Source of the DNA: Lysobacter ciconiae
Lineage (GTDB): Bacteria > Pseudomonadota > Gammaproteobacteria > Xanthomonadales > Xanthomonadaceae
Length of the DNA: 64,000 nt
Reading direction: 5' to 3'
NCBI RefSeq assembly: GCF_015209725.1
Contig: NZ_CP063656.1
Span: 1,719,001-1,783,000, forward strand
In this document: positions 1-8,478 of the stretch, one piece after another
Layout of the letters: each line of letters begins with the position of its first letter
Numbering within the stretch: the stretch's first letter is position 1
Translations under genes and position numbers: made by a program
The notes under the pieces: generated by a model
Told to the model about the DNA's origin: nothing
Databases searched by the model: none
The model's input: only the letters and a program-made list of their open reading frames with translations

Positions 1-813
1 GTCCACTTCACGGATCGCAGCGGCGCCCTCAGGGTCATCCCCTGATACGTATCGAACCGCTGGTGCATCCACTGACCTTGTGATTCGAACGCGAACGGTC
101 GGGCCGACTCCCTCCACGTGTGTTGTAAGGGTCGTCAGCCTCGGGAACACCTCTTCTACAGCCGTGTGCGCCTTGATAGCTTCTTCAATACGGTCCAAAT
201 CCCTTTTGGAGATAGCCACTTCGTCGCTCACATGGGCCTCCATCGCTAGAAGAGTGGTAATTCGGCCCCTAGCTTCGTCTCTTGCTCTTCGCCCCGGCGA
301 CAGCAGGTCGCGAATCTGGGCATATTCCCGGTTAACCAGCATCAAGAAATCTGGAAGTGGCTGGGTGGAGAGGGGTAAGACTCGCGCCGGCAGGTTGTCG
401 GCTAGCGTATCTTGAAAATGTGCAACCAAGATTTCGTCGAGAGCTGTGATCAAAGATCTGGAATTGATGTAGAGAGTATCTTCAGGAACAACGATCATCC
501 AGTGTTGCGCTTGGTCACGCATTGCGTCTATGACGCGGATAGCCCCGCCTTGCGCACCGTAAATCCAGCCTCTGGCCTGAGCTATGCTCACCGCCCTCTC
601 AATACCAATAGAAGTTCCCTTCGCCTTATCAAATACGCTCTGGCCCTTCAGTACCAACAACGCCTTAACCAGCATTTCGCTGGCGTGCTGGAGCATTAGC
701 AACACTGCTTCAGACCTTCCGTCGTCGTTGTGGCTATTGAACGCTTCCAATCCACGTTTCAGTGAAGCTATAGCGTTGGCTTTCAGAGTTTTGGCTTCCC
801 GCTTTAACTTCAC
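1..813 (-). CDS. DUF3644-like (HEPN-type) protein, 3' end cut by window edge
   Basis: An uninterrupted minus-strand frame of 271 codons starts at GTG 813 and runs off the left edge, so the C-terminus is missing. The start is supported by a GAAGGTAGG ribosome-binding sequence just upstream; no ATG lies between it and the in-frame stop at 922-924. The N-terminal half is helical (residues about 10-60, with SEAVLLMLQHASEMLVKALL), followed by R99-x4-H104 (MRDQAQHW), which fits the R-x4-6-H RNase signature of HEPN domains. A conserved-looking block, LLSPGRRARDEARGRI, sits near residues 170-185. From memory this pattern is that of DUF3644 proteins, often found in variable or defence-rich regions. 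GC is about 50 percent against high-60s in the neighbours, suggesting transfer. Family call moderately sure; RNase activity is inferred only. Confidence 0.72.
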   Translation of the reverse strand, partial: MKLKREAKTLKANAIASLKRGLEAFNSHNDDGRSEAVLLMLQHASEMLVKALLVLKGQSVFDKAKGTSIGIERAVSIAQARGWIYGAQGGAIRVIDAMRDQAQHWMIVVPEDTLYINSRSLITALDEILVAHFQDTLADNLPARVLPLSTQPLPDFLMLVNREYAQIRDLLSPGRRARDEARGRITTLLAMEAHVSDEVAISKRDLDRIEEAIKAHTAVEEVFPRLTTLTTHVEGVGPTVRVRITRSVDAPAVRYVSGDDPEGAAAIREVD

Positions 814-1068
814 GATGCACCTACCTTCGGCCTTCTTCGAGTGGATGTTACTGCGTACGCTTCGACCCCACCACCTTCGGAAGCCGCGCTGATTGACGAT
901 ACGCAGTTGTGCGGTTTCACTTTATTCGTGCCTTGACGAAACGGGTACTCGCTTGAATTGCAATGACGCGGGCTGTCAGAGCCTCCGCCTTGCGCGACGT
1001 GTCGCCGCTTGACAAGAACTTTCATTTCGAACGCAACCAACTTCCCTCGCAACAGCTCCACAGCCACT
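814..1068. other. Intergenic spacer upstream of the DUF3644 gene
   Basis: This stretch of about 255 bases has no gene I can support. It presumably holds the promoter of the leftward DUF3644 gene, but no convincing -35/-10 pair was found. Base composition shifts here from AT-richer (left) to GC-rich (right), marking the probable boundary of acquired DNA. Confidence 0.4.
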
Positions 1069-1257
1069 GGCATACCACCGCCTTATGTCCCCAACCACCG
1101 CGTCTTGCGCCGCCCGCATCCACATCGCTGATCACCCCGATCAGCTTGCCTTGCGCATTGAGGCTGTCGAGCGCGTCCAGCGCGACGTCGAGCGAATCCG
1201 GATCGAGGCTGCCGAAGCCTTCGTCGTGGAACAACGCGTCGGTACGGGTCTTGTGGC
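1069..1257 (-). pseudogene. Decayed duplicate of the sbcC 3' end
   Basis: The minus strand encodes GHKTRTDALFHDEGFGSLD and continues through a Walker B/D-loop region that matches the end of the intact SbcC encoded at 2999-6415. It then reaches VISDVDA, loses about 25-30 bases relative to the intact gene, and resumes at the sequence matching the SbcC terminus (HKAVVC against HSAVVC). DNA identity is roughly 85 percent by eye, so this is a diverged copy rather than a recent exact duplication. There is no start, no N-terminal 1,000 residues and a different reading past the end. It abuts the stop codon of the MFS gene directly. Confidence 0.85.
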
Positions 1258-2925
1258 CTATGGCAACCGCGTTGGATCAATCAGCCGCTCGCGCGCCGGT
1301 CTGGGGGCAATCGGTGCGCACTGGCGTTCGATCATGCGTCGCACGACAGGCGCATCGCGACCGCAGTGGAGTGTCCGGATGCGCTCGGATATGGCCGCGT
1401 CGTGGTGAGTCATGCGACTGTTGTGGCGCACGTAGTCGAGCCACGTAGGCGTCTCGTAACGCTCGATCCAGACCTCGGGGTCGGCGAGATCGCGCAGCAG
1501 GGTCCAGTTGCGCGCCCCGTCGCGGCGCCGGACGCGACGTCGCTCGACCATCGCGCCCATGAACTCCCCGAGATCCGTCTCACGAATCGCGTATTCGATG
1601 GTAATCACGACCGGACCCGTTCGCCCGTCCACGGGGACGGCCGTGCTCGGCTCTTTCCACAAGTGCAGCAAATCGAGATTGAGTTCTTTCGTCTGCGCCA
1701 CCGGCCACCAGCGTCCGAGCGCCGCGCCGCCTAGCATGACGACGGATGCCGCCAGCAGTGCCAGGGTGACGCTCGTGTCTGCCGCGACTTCACCCCACAG
1801 CCAGCTTCCACTCGCCAGGCCGCCAAACGCCGCCATCTGGTAGATCGACAACGCGCGCGCGACCACCCAGCGTGGCGCCGACATCTGCACGGCGACGTTG
1901 AACGTGGCAAGCGCCAACAGCCACCCGGCGCCGGCCACCAGCAACGCGGCCATCGTCACCAGCAGCTGCGTACTGACAGCGGCGATCGACCCGGCGAGGG
2001 CAAACGCGACACTGGTCCAGCCCACGATGGCCCCGGTCGACATCCGTTGGCGCAGCTTCGCGTTCCCGACGGCGCCGGCCACCGCGCCCACGCCAAACGC
2101 ACCGAGCAGCAGGCCATAGGTGAGCGGTCCGCCGCCGAGCCTGTCCTTGGCGAGCAGCGGCATCAGCGCCATGAGTCCGCTTGCCGCGATACAGAACACC
2201 GCGCTGCGCACCAGAACCGTGCGAATGGCGGGCGATCCGGCGACAAAACGGACGCCCGCGCCCATGGCGATGCCGAGCGTTTCGCGCGGCAGCGTCTGCG
2301 GGTTCGCGGGTGGACGCCAGCGCAGCAGCACGACGATCAACCCGATGTTGCTGACCGCGCTCACCGCGAACGCCGCCGCGGCACCGGCGGCCGCAACGAT
2401 CGCGCCGCCGATCGCGGGACCCGCGCTGCGGGCGATGTTGAAACCCATGCTGTTGAGCGCCACCGCGCCCGGCAACTCTGCCCGCGGCACCATGTCCCCG
2501 ACGGACGCCTGCCACGCCGGCCCGTTGAAGGCGCTGCCGCAGCCCATCAGGAAAGTGAAAATCAGCAGCAGCCACGGCGTGATCCATCCGCTCCATGCGA
2601 ATCCCGCCAGCGTGGCCGACACGATCAGCATGAAGCCCTGCGCGGCGAGCATCACCTTGCGTCGATCGAGATTGTCGGCGACCGCCCCGGCGACCAATGA
2701 GAACAACGTGATCGGCAAATAGACCGACGCCAGCACCAACGCGACCATATCGGCCGATGGCGCGATCGCAATCATCAGCCAGGAAGCGCCGACCGACTGG
2801 ATGAGCACGCCTAGGTTGCTGACCGTGCTGGCGGCCCAGACCCCACGGAACACCGGGTAACGCAATGGCGACAGCGCCGAGGGGGCTTGCTCGTTGTGCA
2901 CGGAGCCGGATTCGTCTGGTGTCAT
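1258..2925 (-). CDS. MFS exporter, MFS_3 (EntS-like) family
   Basis: This 555-residue membrane protein has about twelve hydrophobic segments over residues 25-420 and a soluble C-terminal tail of about 120 residues. The region ADNLDRRKVMLAAQGFML is the typical loop 2-3 motif of major-facilitator permeases. The tail (ITIEYAIRETDLGEFMGAM through a WxxYxxHxxRMTHHD-like section) is found in the MFS_3 group of EntS-like and YfiS-like exporters, so it is a family feature rather than a fusion. The substrate cannot be read from sequence. The gene lies in the same direction as sbcC, 73 bases downstream of it, and its TAG stop touches the sbcC remnant, so it sits between two copies of the sbcC 3' end and may have arrived with the duplication. 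Confidence 0.85.
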   Translation of the reverse strand: MTPDESGSVHNEQAPSALSPLRYPVFRGVWAASTVSNLGVLIQSVGASWLMIAIAPSADMVALVLASVYLPITLFSLVAGAVADNLDRRKVMLAAQGFMLIVSATLAGFAWSGWITPWLLLIFTFLMGCGSAFNGPAWQASVGDMVPRAELPGAVALNSMGFNIARSAGPAIGGAIVAAAGAAAAFAVSAVSNIGLIVVLLRWRPPANPQTLPRETLGIAMGAGVRFVAGSPAIRTVLVRSAVFCIAASGLMALMPLLAKDRLGGGPLTYGLLLGAFGVGAVAGAVGNAKLRQRMSTGAIVGWTSVAFALAGSIAAVSTQLLVTMAALLVAGAGWLLALATFNVAVQMSAPRWVVARALSIYQMAAFGGLASGSWLWGEVAADTSVTLALLAASVVMLGGAALGRWWPVAQTKELNLDLLHLWKEPSTAVPVDGRTGPVVITIEYAIRETDLGEFMGAMVERRRVRRRDGARNWTLLRDLADPEVWIERYETPTWLDYVRHNSRMTHHDAAISERIRTLHCGRDAPVVRRMIERQCAPIAPRPARERLIDPTRLP

Positions 2926-2971
2926 TCAGGTCGGCTTTTGGGAATGGATCTGCGTCCGTAGCGTAGCAGTG

Positions 2972-2983
2972 CGGGCATGCCCG
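2972..2983. repeat. Short perfect palindrome between sbcC and the MFS gene
   Basis: CGGGCATGCCCG is a perfect 12-base palindrome in the 73-base gap between the sbcC stop and the MFS start. It could be a protein-binding site or a weak hairpin; there is no T-tract. Confidence 0.3.
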
Positions 2984-2998
2984 TCCGGCGGCTCACTG

Positions 2999-5900
2999 TC
3001 AGGGGCACACCACCGCGCTATGCCCCATCCCGCGGGTCTTGCGCACCTGGATCTGCACCGGGATGCGCTCTTTCACCGCATCCACATGGCTGATCACGCC
3101 GATCAGCTTGCCCTGGGCGTTGAGGCTGTCGAGCGCGTCCAGGGCGACGTCGAGTGAGTCCGGGTCCAGGCTGCCGAAGCCTTCGTCGAGGAAGAAGGAA
3201 TCGATGCGGGTCTTGTGGCTGACCAGATCCGACAGGCCCAGTGCCAGCGCGAGGCTGACCAGGAAGCTCTCGCCGCCGGACAGGGTGCGGGTGTCGCGCT
3301 GGGCGTCGGCTTGCCAGGTGTCGAGCACGCTCAGGGCCAGCCCTTTGCCGTCGCGGGCCAGCAGGTAGCGGCCGCCGTCGAGCCGCTGCAGGTGCTGGTT
3401 GGCCAGGCACACCAGCTGGTCCAGGGTCAGCCCCTGGGCGAAGGTGCGGAACCTGTCGCCCTGCGCCGAGCCGATCAGGCCATTGAGGTGCTGCCATTCC
3501 TCCAGCCTCTCGCCGGCCTCGGCGATCTGCGTGTGCAGCGCCTGCAGGCCGCTGCGCTGGGCGTGATCCAGCGCCAGCTGGGTACGGATCTGCGTGGCCT
3601 GATCGCGCGCCTGCTCCACGGCGGCTTCGCTGGTCTGTGCGTCCGCAATGAGTTGCGCCAGATCCGCGTCGCTGCGGGGCGTGGCCTGCAGTTCGTCGCA
3701 GCGCTCGCGCAGTTGCGTGGCACGGCTGCGGATGTCGGCGAGTGTCTGGGTCAGCGCGTCCTGCTGGGTCTGCAGCCGTTCGCGTTCTTCCGGCGGCAGC
3801 CGCGCGGCCAACAGTGCATCGTGGTGGGCGAAGCCGCGTTGCTGGAGCGCCGCTTCGAGCTGGCTTGTGGTGTGGGCGAGATCCTGCGAACGGCTCTCCA
3901 ACAACACCTCGGCCGCATGCAACGCTGACGCGGCGCGCTGCACCTGTCGCTGCACCTGCTCCAGCTCGGTGACGGCGTGGCGTAGCGCGGCGGCGGGCTC
4001 GGCTACCGGGGCGAGCGCCTCACCGGGTGTTGCTGCGTGGCCGCTTTGATCCCAGCGCTGCTGCCAATGCCCGCCCTGCTCGCCCGCCTGTTTTGCTTTG
4101 CTGCGGTGCTCGACCAGCGCGTGCTGCAGGCGCTGCAGTTCGGAATCGCGTTGGCGCCATTGCGACCACTCGTGCCCGCGCTCGCTCAGCCATGCTTCCG
4201 CGTCGGTGGGCAGCGCACGGTCCGGCAGGTCGGCGGACAGCTGCTGACGCAGGCGCTCGGCTTCGCTAACGGCTGCATCGTGACGCTCACGCTGCTCCTG
4301 CTCACGGCCCGCGGCCATCGTCAGCGATTCGCGCAGGACATGGAGTCGGGTGTCGTGACGCTCCAACGCCAATTGCTGTTCGTCGCGTTGCTTGTTCGCG
4401 ACCTGCACGGCGGCGTGCCATTGCTCCAGCTTGGCGACCTGCTCGCTCGCCTGTTTGCCCTGCATGCCGACGGCGGTGAGTTCGACGGCCAATGCCGACT
4501 GCTCGTCGCCGTCGGCAAAGGTCAGCCGCAGCGCGGCGCAGCGTGACGCCCATTCTTCGGCGAGCGTGGCGTTTTGCGCGCCCAATGCCTGCAGGTGGTG
4601 TTCGGTACGGGTCAGGTCGGCTTGCCTGGACGCATGCTGGACCTCACAGCGCCGGTGACGCTCACTGGCCTGCTGGAGCTGCAGCTCGGCTGCGCTGGCA
4701 TCGGCCTGCGACTGGCTGGGGTCGAGCTGCCGGTACTCGTCGATGGCCGGGTGCTCGGTGGCGCCGCAAAGCAGGCACGCCTGCCCCTCTTCCAGGGCCG
4801 CGCGGTGGCCCGCCAGGTCCATGATCTGGCGCTCCAGCGCAACGATGCGCTGACGGTCCTGCAGGATGGTCTTGGCAACATCCAGTGCCGATTTCGCCTT
4901 TGCCAGTTGCTCGGCATCGCTGACGAGCAGGGCCTTCAACGACTCCAATCGCGCCTGTTCGTCAGTGATCTGCGTGCGCAGCGTTTGCCGCTGCTCGGTC
5001 AGCGGCGACAGATCGCGCAAGGCGGCGTATCGCTCGCGAAGGCCGTCGCGCGCCTCGCGCAGTGCGTCCAGGCTGGTGCCGGCGCTGGCGGTCGCGAACC
5101 GCGCGGTGTCCGCGTCCACCTGCGCGCTGGCTTCAGCCAGGGCCGTCGCCAGCCCTGCCCTCTCCTCTTCGGCGGACTTCAGCAGCGCTCGGGATTGCTC
5201 GTGCCTTTCGGACGCGTCGGCCAGAGCCTGCCTGGCGTGCGCTTCCTGTTGGGTGGCGGTCTGCAATTGGGCGAATCCGGCGCGCCAGCCCGGCAGCTTC
5301 TCGCCCAGCTGCGCGTGTGCGCTCAAATCCGTCTGGGTGGACTGCAATTCGTCAAAGCGCTGCTGGTCGGTGTGCAGCGCCAGCGCGCTGGCCTGCGCGC
5401 ACTGCTTCGCGAGCTGCAGGCATTGCCAAAGGCCGTTGCGCTCCAAGCCGAGCTGCCCGGCGTGCTGTTCCTGCGCCTGCTCGCGGTGTGTCTTTGCGTC
5501 GGCAACGCCCTGGGTCGCGTTCTGCCATTGGGTGTAGGACGGCCACGCGGCTTCGGCAGGTTGGGCCTGTCGCAGGCGCTCTCGCGCCGGGGCGGCGGCG
5601 CTCAGTGCTTCCTGCGCGGCGCGCTCCTGATCGTCAACGGTGCGCAGCTGCGCCTGCACCTTGTCCAAGTCCTGCCGCCACGCCAGCGCTTCGCGGCTGC
5701 GCTGCCGCGCGACCACCAGACGCCCCACCTCTTCGGTCACTGCCTGCAGCTGCTCCTGCATGGCCGCGAGCGCCTCCTCTGGCAGCAGTTGCACGCCGCC
5801 GGCCGTCGCCTGCAGCTGGTCGACCTCGCGCTTGATCCGGTCGGTCTGCGCGTACACCCGCTGCGAGATCTCGCTGTAGATGTCCGTGCCGGTCAGCTGC

Positions 5901-6415
5901 TCCAGCAGCTCGGCGCGCTCGTTGTCCTTGCTGTGCAGGAAGCTAGCGAACTCGCCCTGCGCGAGCAGTACCGAGCGGGTGAAGCGGTCGAAACCCAGCC
6001 CGGTGCGGGCCTCGGTCTCGTCCAGCTTCTCCTTGATCGAGGTGGTGACGATGCTGCCGTCGGCCAGCGCCAGCTCGACCTGCGGCGCCTGCAGCTTGCC
6101 GCCCGCCTTGCCATGCGCGCGCCGCTGCGACCAGAACGCGCGGTAGCGCTGGCCACGGCTCTCGAACTCCACCTCGGCCAGGCAGTCCGCCGTGTGCTCC
6201 GTCATCAGCGGATTCTGCGAGGCCGAGATGGTGGGCATGCGCGGGGTGCGGTGGAACAGCGCCAGACAGATCGCGTCCAGCAGCGTGGTCTTGCCGGCGC
6301 CGGTAGGCCCGGTGATCGCGAACAGCCCGTCGGCAAACGCAGGGGCGGTGAAGTCGATCGCGGTCTCGCCCTTGAGCGAGTTGAGGTTCTTCAGGCGCAG
6401 CGAGAGGATTTTCAT
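2999..6415 (-). CDS. sbcC: SbcC, ATPase subunit of SbcCD nuclease
   Basis: SbcC is the SMC-like ATPase that with SbcD cleaves hairpins and protein-blocked DNA ends. The 1,138-residue protein has a Walker A motif at residues 36-43 (GPTGAGKT), long coiled coils rich in Q, E and A, a zinc-hook CLLC motif in the middle (CLLCGATEHP), the ABC signature LSGGESFLVSLALALG near residue 1050 and Walker B FFLDEGFGSLD near 1075. Length is in the usual range (E. coli 1,048). Its ATG overlaps the sbcD stop by four bases (ATGA), so the pair is translationally coupled. A diverged copy of its last 70 or so codons lies at 1069-1257. Confidence 0.97.
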   Translation of the reverse strand: MKILSLRLKNLNSLKGETAIDFTAPAFADGLFAITGPTGAGKTTLLDAICLALFHRTPRMPTISASQNPLMTEHTADCLAEVEFESRGQRYRAFWSQRRAHGKAGGKLQAPQVELALADGSIVTTSIKEKLDETEARTGLGFDRFTRSVLLAQGEFASFLHSKDNERAELLEQLTGTDIYSEISQRVYAQTDRIKREVDQLQATAGGVQLLPEEALAAMQEQLQAVTEEVGRLVVARQRSREALAWRQDLDKVQAQLRTVDDQERAAQEALSAAAPARERLRQAQPAEAAWPSYTQWQNATQGVADAKTHREQAQEQHAGQLGLERNGLWQCLQLAKQCAQASALALHTDQQRFDELQSTQTDLSAHAQLGEKLPGWRAGFAQLQTATQQEAHARQALADASERHEQSRALLKSAEEERAGLATALAEASAQVDADTARFATASAGTSLDALREARDGLRERYAALRDLSPLTEQRQTLRTQITDEQARLESLKALLVSDAEQLAKAKSALDVAKTILQDRQRIVALERQIMDLAGHRAALEEGQACLLCGATEHPAIDEYRQLDPSQSQADASAAELQLQQASERHRRCEVQHASRQADLTRTEHHLQALGAQNATLAEEWASRCAALRLTFADGDEQSALAVELTAVGMQGKQASEQVAKLEQWHAAVQVANKQRDEQQLALERHDTRLHVLRESLTMAAGREQEQRERHDAAVSEAERLRQQLSADLPDRALPTDAEAWLSERGHEWSQWRQRDSELQRLQHALVEHRSKAKQAGEQGGHWQQRWDQSGHAATPGEALAPVAEPAAALRHAVTELEQVQRQVQRAASALHAAEVLLESRSQDLAHTTSQLEAALQQRGFAHHDALLAARLPPEERERLQTQQDALTQTLADIRSRATQLRERCDELQATPRSDADLAQLIADAQTSEAAVEQARDQATQIRTQLALDHAQRSGLQALHTQIAEAGERLEEWQHLNGLIGSAQGDRFRTFAQGLTLDQLVCLANQHLQRLDGGRYLLARDGKGLALSVLDTWQADAQRDTRTLSGGESFLVSLALALGLSDLVSHKTRIDSFFLDEGFGSLDPDSLDVALDALDSLNAQGKLIGVISHVDAVKERIPVQIQVRKTRGMGHSAVVCP

Positions 6416-7638
6416 GCCGGCTCCCCCCCTTCGATGTCGGCCAGCACCTCATCGAAACACGCGTGCAGCCGTTCAACGCGCGCGTCCGTCAGGTCCTCCT
6501 CCTGGGCCAGGCGCTGGGCGAACACCTCACGCGGCTGCAGCTCGTCCAGGTGCTGGCCGTCGGCGGCATCGATCACCGCATGGGCTGCGCTGCGCTTGCG
6601 GCGGATGCGCAACACCTCCAGCGGCAGCGCTTCGACCAGCTCGGCGACCCGGTTCTGCAGGTCGGGCAGATAGTCATCCACCTCGACCATGACCTCGACC
6701 CAGCCGAGCCCGCCGTCCGGCACCTCGCCGGCGATAGCGGCCAGTTGCGCCGGCAGGCTGGCGAGCGTGCCGGCCGCCCGCGCCAGCACGCGGAAGCGCG
6801 GCACCGGCAACGGTGTGACCTCATGCAACTGCTCGCCCTGCAGCTCGACCAGCAGCACCTGCTTGGCCTGGCCGATCTCGTCAAAGCTGAGCGGAATCGG
6901 CGAGCCGCTGTAGCGGATATGGTCCAGCCCGCCGACCTTCTGCGGCTGGTGGATATGCCCCAGCGCGATGTAGGCGGCCGGCGGAAACGCACTGGTGGGA
7001 AAGGCGTTGAGCGAGCCGACATAGATCTCGCGCACCGAGTCGCTGGTGCTGGCGCCCACGGTGGTCAGGTGGCCGCTGGCGATGATTGGCAGAGGCTCGC
7101 CGGCGGCCTCGCGCATCGCGACGGCGGCCTCGTGGATGCGCGCGTAGTGGGAGGCGATCCCGTCCATCATCGCGCCGCGCTTGTCCTCGGCGCTCTGCCC
7201 GGCCTCGCTGCGGGAGACATCGCGCGAGCGGATGAAGGGCACCGCGCACAGGATCATCCCCGGACCGCCATCGCGGCCGGGGATCCGGTGCACGTGCTCT
7301 TCCGGCGACTGCATCAGCGTCGGCACCACCAGCGTGTCCAGCCGCGCCAGCAGGCCGCGCGATTCCGCCAGCATCGCCGGTGAGTCGTGGTTGCCGCCCA
7401 GCACGATCAGGCGCGCACCCGCGTCGCGAATGCCGACAATGAAGCGGTTGTACTGCTCGCGCGCGTAGCTGGGCGGGGTGCCGGTATCGAACACGTCGCC
7501 GGCCACCAGCACTGCATCCACGCGGTGCTGCTGCACCTGCTCGACCAGCCAGTCCAGGAACGCCGCATGCTCGGCTTCGCGCGATTGGCCGAGAAAGTTC
7601 TGGCCAAGATGGAGATCGGAGGTGTGCAGCAGACGCAT
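6412..7638 (-). CDS. sbcD: SbcD, nuclease subunit of SbcCD
   Basis: SbcD is the Mn-dependent calcineurin-like phosphoesterase that supplies exo- and endonuclease activity to SbcCD. The 408-residue product begins MRLLHTSDLHLGQ and shows the family metal motifs D-x-H (SDLH), GDxxD (VAGDVFDTG) and GGNHD, then GH-x-H (LGHIHQ). I chose ATG 7638 because the phosphoesterase fold starts there; the same frame is open 32 codons further upstream, but that extension has no family similarity. It is the first gene of a leftward sbcD-sbcC operon. Confidence 0.96.
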   Translation of the reverse strand: MRLLHTSDLHLGQNFLGQSREAEHAAFLDWLVEQVQQHRVDAVLVAGDVFDTGTPPSYAREQYNRFIVGIRDAGARLIVLGGNHDSPAMLAESRGLLARLDTLVVPTLMQSPEEHVHRIPGRDGGPGMILCAVPFIRSRDVSRSEAGQSAEDKRGAMMDGIASHYARIHEAAVAMREAAGEPLPIIASGHLTTVGASTSDSVREIYVGSLNAFPTSAFPPAAYIALGHIHQPQKVGGLDHIRYSGSPIPLSFDEIGQAKQVLLVELQGEQLHEVTPLPVPRFRVLARAAGTLASLPAQLAAIAGEVPDGGLGWVEVMVEVDDYLPDLQNRVAELVEALPLEVLRIRRKRSAAHAVIDAADGQHLDELQPREVFAQRLAQEEDLTDARVERLHACFDEVLADIEGGEPA

Positions 7639-7845
7639 GCGGTGCGGGTCCCCGGAAAAGCGTGGGCGCCAAGGCGCGCCGGAAGTGGCAAAGACCGGCC
7701 AGTGTGCCTGCCGGCCCTGTTCCGGGCCATTCAATCCGCAATGGATCGCACCGGTTGCGACGGCAAGGGCGCCGCGCGCGGTTGTGGTTCACCCTGCGGC
7801 AGCGCTTTTGCGGCAGGCTTCGTCCATGACCGACGAGGATCGACG

Positions 7846-8409
7846 ATGAAGAAATGGCTGCTGGCGGCAATCCTGATCGTGCTGGCGCTGGTGGGCTACG
7901 TCGCCGCCGGCCCGTACATCACCTACACCGCGATCCGCGACGCGGTGGAATCCAAGGACACCGCCAAGCTCTCGCGCCAGGTTGATTTCCCGCAGCTGCG
8001 GACCAACCTGAAGCTGCAGCTGGACGACTACATGGTCCGCCGGGCGGGACCGGACATGCAGTCCAGCCTGCTTGGCGTGTTCGCCGTGCGCGTGGCCAGC
8101 GGCGTGGCCGGCGCGGCGGTGGACACCATGATTACCCCGGCAGGACTGGCGGCGATCCTGGAAGGCCGCGCGGTGGTGCATCGTGTCGCCGGGGACACCG
8201 GGCCGGATCCCTATCGCCCTGCCCGGCCGACCAACCCGCTGCGCGATCCCAGCTACCGGTTCGAATCGCTGTCGCGCTTCAGCGCCACCGTTCCGGGTGA
8301 AGACGGTGAGGACATCACGCTGGTCCTGACCCGCCAGGGCCTGCGCTGGAAACTCAGCGATATCCGCCTGTCGGAGCCGGCCAGGGACGCGCTGATGCGG
8401 CGCCCCTGA
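7846..8409 (+). CDS. DUF2939 family membrane-anchored protein
   Basis: The 187-residue protein starts with a positively charged MKKW and one hydrophobic helix (residues 4-22), followed by GPYITYTAIRDAVESKDTAKLSRQVDFPQLRTNL, which is the typical opening of DUF2939 proteins. The rest is probably periplasmic. No function is known. It is transcribed alone, divergent from sbcD (207-base gap) and convergent with the flavoenzyme gene at 8479. The frame is open upstream, but the signal-anchor at 7846 fixes the start. Similarity to the family is by recognition of the N-terminal pattern. Confidence 0.85.
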   Translation: MKKWLLAAILIVLALVGYVAAGPYITYTAIRDAVESKDTAKLSRQVDFPQLRTNLKLQLDDYMVRRAGPDMQSSLLGVFAVRVASGVAGAAVDTMITPAGLAAILEGRAVVHRVAGDTGPDPYRPARPTNPLRDPSYRFESLSRFSATVPGEDGEDITLVLTRQGLRWKLSDIRLSEPARDALMRRP

Positions 8410-8478
8410 TTCCGCTGTCGCGGCTGAACTGTTACCGGGTCGGACGCATCTGCGCGCCCTGCCCGAGACCAGTCAACG

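Noticed and set aside
80..892. Three plus-strand short frames at the left edge
   Set aside because: They are opposite the DUF3644 frame, which runs uninterrupted for 271 codons and has family-like sequence.
810..1073. A minus-strand frame of 87 codons upstream of the DUF3644 gene
   Set aside because: It overlaps the GTG start and the sbcC remnant, has no recognisable protein and no ribosome-binding site.
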